Assembly: GCA_017454525.1 (NCBI GenBank)
Contig: JAFTCT010000136.1
Coordinates: 1-33,482, forward strand
DNA from: Clostridia bacterium
GTDB taxonomy: Bacteria; Bacillota; Clostridia; Oscillospirales; CAG-272
Direction of reading: 5' to 3'
DNA: 33,482 bases
Part shown: positions 32,701 through 33,482 of the stretch, piece after piece
Layout of the letters: every line of letters begins with the position of its first letter
How positions within the stretch are numbered: position 1 is the stretch's first letter
Translations under genes and position numbers: made by a program
The notes under the pieces: generated by a model
What the model was told of the DNA's origin: nothing
What the model saw: only the letters and a program-made list of their open reading frames with translations
Databases searched by the model: none

Positions 32701-33338
32701 AAAAAGGCGGCGCGATCTGTCTGTATGAGAATTACGAACCGCAGACCGGCTTCAGAACGGTGGGGGATAACACGCTCTACTTCAATAAGAACGGCGTGAT
32801 GATGCATTACGGTCAGGTGAATATTTCGGCGCTCGGGAAGACCTGCGAATTTGAAGAGTATACCGACGATACGCTGACGGCGTGGGTCTACGACCCCGGG
32901 ACCCGCGGGTATAAGCCCGAAAAGGGCGTGACCGTCTGGCGCCTGACCTCGCCGAAAGAGGGCTTCTTCCCCGAGGATGGCGGGATCCGGTATTACGCCG
33001 ACGGAACGCCGCTTTCGGGACTGCAGAAGATCGGAGAGGACCGCTTCTTCTTCGATACCGAGAGTTTCCGGATGATCACCTCGACTGCGACGGTCGGAGA
33101 CGCCGTATACGAGTTTGAACCCGTGGAATACGGCGCCATGACCCTCTATCGCGTCAAGTCTGCCGATTTCGGCATCGACGTCGATAACGCCACGATCGGG
33201 CACGTGACCCTGGCGCTCGACTTCTTATCCGGCGCGTACGCCGGGGAAGGCTTTACGATAACCGACGTCGACGGCGACGGAGCGCTTACGATCGCCGACG
33301 TCACGGCGCTGCTCGATATCCTCGCGGGCGCGAAATGA
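29790..33338 (+). CDS. Secreted mosaic protein: lysozyme-like domain, InlB and wall-binding-like repeats, dockerin-like end
   Basis: The 1182-residue exported protein starts with a signal peptide (basic MCKITRK, hydrophobic core, likely cut after SHA at 28-30). Residues 33-187 hold Cys55 in NECWAYANGIY and His132 in PGHNQIIV, a possible papain-like Cys/His pair. Residues 190-303 look like a beta-sandwich. Residues 308-470 resemble the phage tail lysozyme-like domain (PF18013), with NIEHES at 334-339 as the likely catalytic glutamate region and YGLIQWNHGRYDRM. Two InlB-type repeats follow (473-541, 543-611; both with the GW(F/Y) motif), then about seven aromatic repeats (618-1121), then a dockerin-like end (1124-1182) with DVDGDGALTIADV. 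Cell-wall cutting or binding is inferred. It is a separate unit after the glycan operon, and may act on the wall to which the polymer is attached. Confidence 0.9.
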   Translation: MCKITRKISFITAMFTVLASVLVTPLFSHAESYTNYEINGVIINAASVSSSPNECWAYANGIYALIWGQNFNSYFDSEDNLLRGLRDEELTLTAEHLKEYISAAPLGCSLRVCNEPNLHANDGYINGARPGHNQIIVAKDEEGFTVVQGGLTPEPHFREDRYTWQEFIDCWWLGGTYNYIKYIKWPKAPSYAAMRMENKSAPEVYDAVYPSGTLMYDKKFSLSGVIYSPHRMTGVTAAVNDMMGNAILYFDKRLSSNSYSIANEGLDAQMPFRALTPGGYTYEVKVTDITGAEYTVIKSFFTVAASKLVNEEIIFNFLINNGFNLAAACGVLANIEHESYFNPRSLYWEKGEYYSYGLIQWNHGRYDRMLDFFVANGYIKDREEDWNKLEDKKLIEAQLRFMMHELTTDTGSYKKAWQTVCSAPNTADGAYRVAYDWCYYYEMPSDTANRSDQRGTLARSYFERYSAYAGDHQVSFDARGAGNFDSVAVSYAAPYPELPAVQAPGREFLGWFTMPEGGKQVKKGDTVWITSDQLLFAHFRNKEYAIRYVLYDDETADGVYTYGSGLTLPLTFEREGYYFEGWYETPDFSGKPIRALSDEDYGDKVYYAKWRLYTGLLPSNNGFFYLRNGEKATGFIKVGGNTLYFRASDGYMMHYPTAQIGGKSYSFEAFNYRGYTLYRLTEEKNGVYAEENGVRFYRGDVMQTGWQTPEGGGLMYFDPETGLMQKELTLNGRDYTFEKYFLPDQALWDLPLWRVIKNGLYGEDGGVRFYQNSVALTGWRSFDGKSVYFDPETGLMVTEEREIDGLVHPFAPFEYEGFTLYADDYKRNGFFEEQGNIRFYVDDVFVTGWYDFGYNRMFFDTDSGLMLRISRTLGGEWYDFEPFEYEGLTLYRVAKRGFYSEDGGIRYYEEGGYATGWKDFEDGKLYFDPASGLMQSSDRVIDGIRHSFEPFEYGGMTLYRTAYHRNGLFVEKGGAICLYENYEPQTGFRTVGDNTLYFNKNGVMMHYGQVNISALGKTCEFEEYTDDTLTAWVYDPGTRGYKPEKGVTVWRLTSPKEGFFPEDGGIRYYADGTPLSGLQKIGEDRFFFDTESFRMITSTATVGDAVYEFEPVEYGAMTLYRVKSADFGIDVDNATIGHVTLALDFLSGAYAGEGFTITDVDGDGALTIADVTALLDILAGAK
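31641..33152 (+). repeat. About seven aromatic wall-binding-like repeats in the secreted protein
   Basis: The repeats span residues 618-1121, with units starting near residues 618, 684, 756, 826, 895, 964 and 1055. The basic pattern is NGxYxEDGGxRFY, then TGW, YFDPETGLM, and FEPFEYxGxTLYR, with a unit length of about 67-75 residues (the sixth is longer, with an insert near 1020-1045). They resemble choline/cell-wall-binding repeats but are about three times longer than the classic 20-residue unit. The nucleotide sequences have diverged, so recent slippage is not apparent. Confidence 0.8.
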
Positions 33339-33376
33339 CCCCGGGCTGACCCCCGGAAATCGGATTTCGGAAGGCG

Positions 33377-33393
33377 CCGTTGAAAAACGGTTT
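33377..33393 (+). terminator. Weak terminator-like hairpin
   Basis: CCGTT (33377-33381), a GAAA loop and AACGG (33386-33390) form a five-base stem followed by TTT. The GNRA-type loop would make it stable for its size, but the stem and U-tract are short for an intrinsic terminator. Confidence 0.3.
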
Positions 33394-33395
33394 AG

Positions 33396-33441
33396 AAGGA
33401 GGTGTTTGATTTGGCGTATTTGCGCCAACTGTAACACCCCC
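33396..33441 (+). promoter_or_regulatory. Nested inverted repeat covering a ribosome binding site and a seven-codon frame
   Basis: GGAGGTGTT (33398-33406) pairs with AACACCCCC (33433-33441) with one A-C mismatch; inside, TTGGCG (33411-33416) pairs perfectly with CGCCAA (33423-33428) around a six-base loop. The left outer arm includes AAGGAGG (33396-33402). Eight bases later TTG 33411 opens a frame reading MAYLRQL, with TAA at 33432-33434. The structure would hide the ribosome binding site, so it may be a leader element for a gene beyond the window. No U-tract follows, so it is not a simple terminator. Confidence 0.4.
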
Positions 33442-33482
33442 GTCGACGGTGTGCTCCGCGGCTCACGCCTCGGTTTTGTGGT

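Larger units (their letters stand above)
33339..33482. other. 3' non-coding region of the window
   Basis: These 144 bases carry no long reading frame. Short inverted repeats follow the stop codon: CCGGG/CCCGG (33341-33356), and CCGTT/AACGG (33377-33390) around a GAAA tetraloop and followed by only TTT. Neither has a good U-tract, so termination of the secreted protein gene is uncertain. A larger nested repeat follows at 33398-33441. Confidence 0.6.

Noticed and set aside
31641-33152. CRISPR-like or recent tandem DNA repeat
   Set aside because: The repeat exists at the protein level only; the DNA units are diverged and lie within one open reading frame.

Overview
The window is GC-rich except for one AT-rich intergenic stretch. 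Every supported gene lies on the + strand with very short spacers or start/stop overlaps. Strong AGGAGG-type ribosome binding sites, GTG starts, consensus sigma-A-type promoters, and a secreted protein with InlB-type repeats, aromatic wall-binding-like repeats and a dockerin-like end suggest a GC-rich Firmicute of the Clostridia type, probably an uncultured gut or rumen lineage. That assignment is inference; there is no rRNA in the window.

Positions 99-29666 look like one transcription unit of 26 genes, starting at a near-perfect TTGACA-17-TATAAT promoter. It is a Wzx/Wzy-dependent surface polysaccharide locus. The first gene is the initiating phosphoglycosyl transferase (241-906). From 11761 onward come an O-acetyltransferase, three GT-B glycosyltransferases, the whole GDP-L-fucose route from fructose-6-phosphate (manA, sugar phosphomutase, manC, gmd, fcl), a Wzy-like polymerase, a pyruvyltransferase-like protein, a Wzx-like flippase, a UDP-HexNAc 6-dehydrogenase, a class I aminotransferase and an NTP_transf_5-type nucleotidyltransferase.

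Between the initiating transferase and the O-acetyltransferase sits a ten-gene block (903-11732) not usual for such loci. It holds two ATP-grasp ligases, two tandem MmgE/PrpD proteins, an AKR7-like aldo/keto reductase, a phosphonopyruvate/sulfopyruvate-decarboxylase-like ThDP enzyme, a TIM-barrel protein of unclear function, a CitE-like C-C bond lyase related to the family found in ter loci, and beta and alpha subunits of a class I fumarase/tartrate-dehydratase-like Fe-S enzyme. Together they look like a pathway that builds, rearranges and decarboxylates a small polycarboxylic or phosphono/sulfo acid, reduces it and joins it through an amide-type bond, perhaps to decorate the glycan. This is the best candidate in the window for an undescribed system. 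No PEP mutase is present here.

After an AT-rich gap with a second consensus promoter (29709-29737) comes a separate 1182-residue secreted mosaic protein (29790-33338): signal peptide, Cys/His papain-like candidate domain, phage-type lysozyme-like domain, two InlB-type repeats, about seven wall-binding-like repeats and a dockerin-like end. The last 144 bases have no long gene but hold a nested inverted repeat that covers a ribosome binding site and a seven-codon reading frame. No tRNA, rRNA, CRISPR array or insertion sequence was seen, and no stretch above 300 bases lacks a gene.
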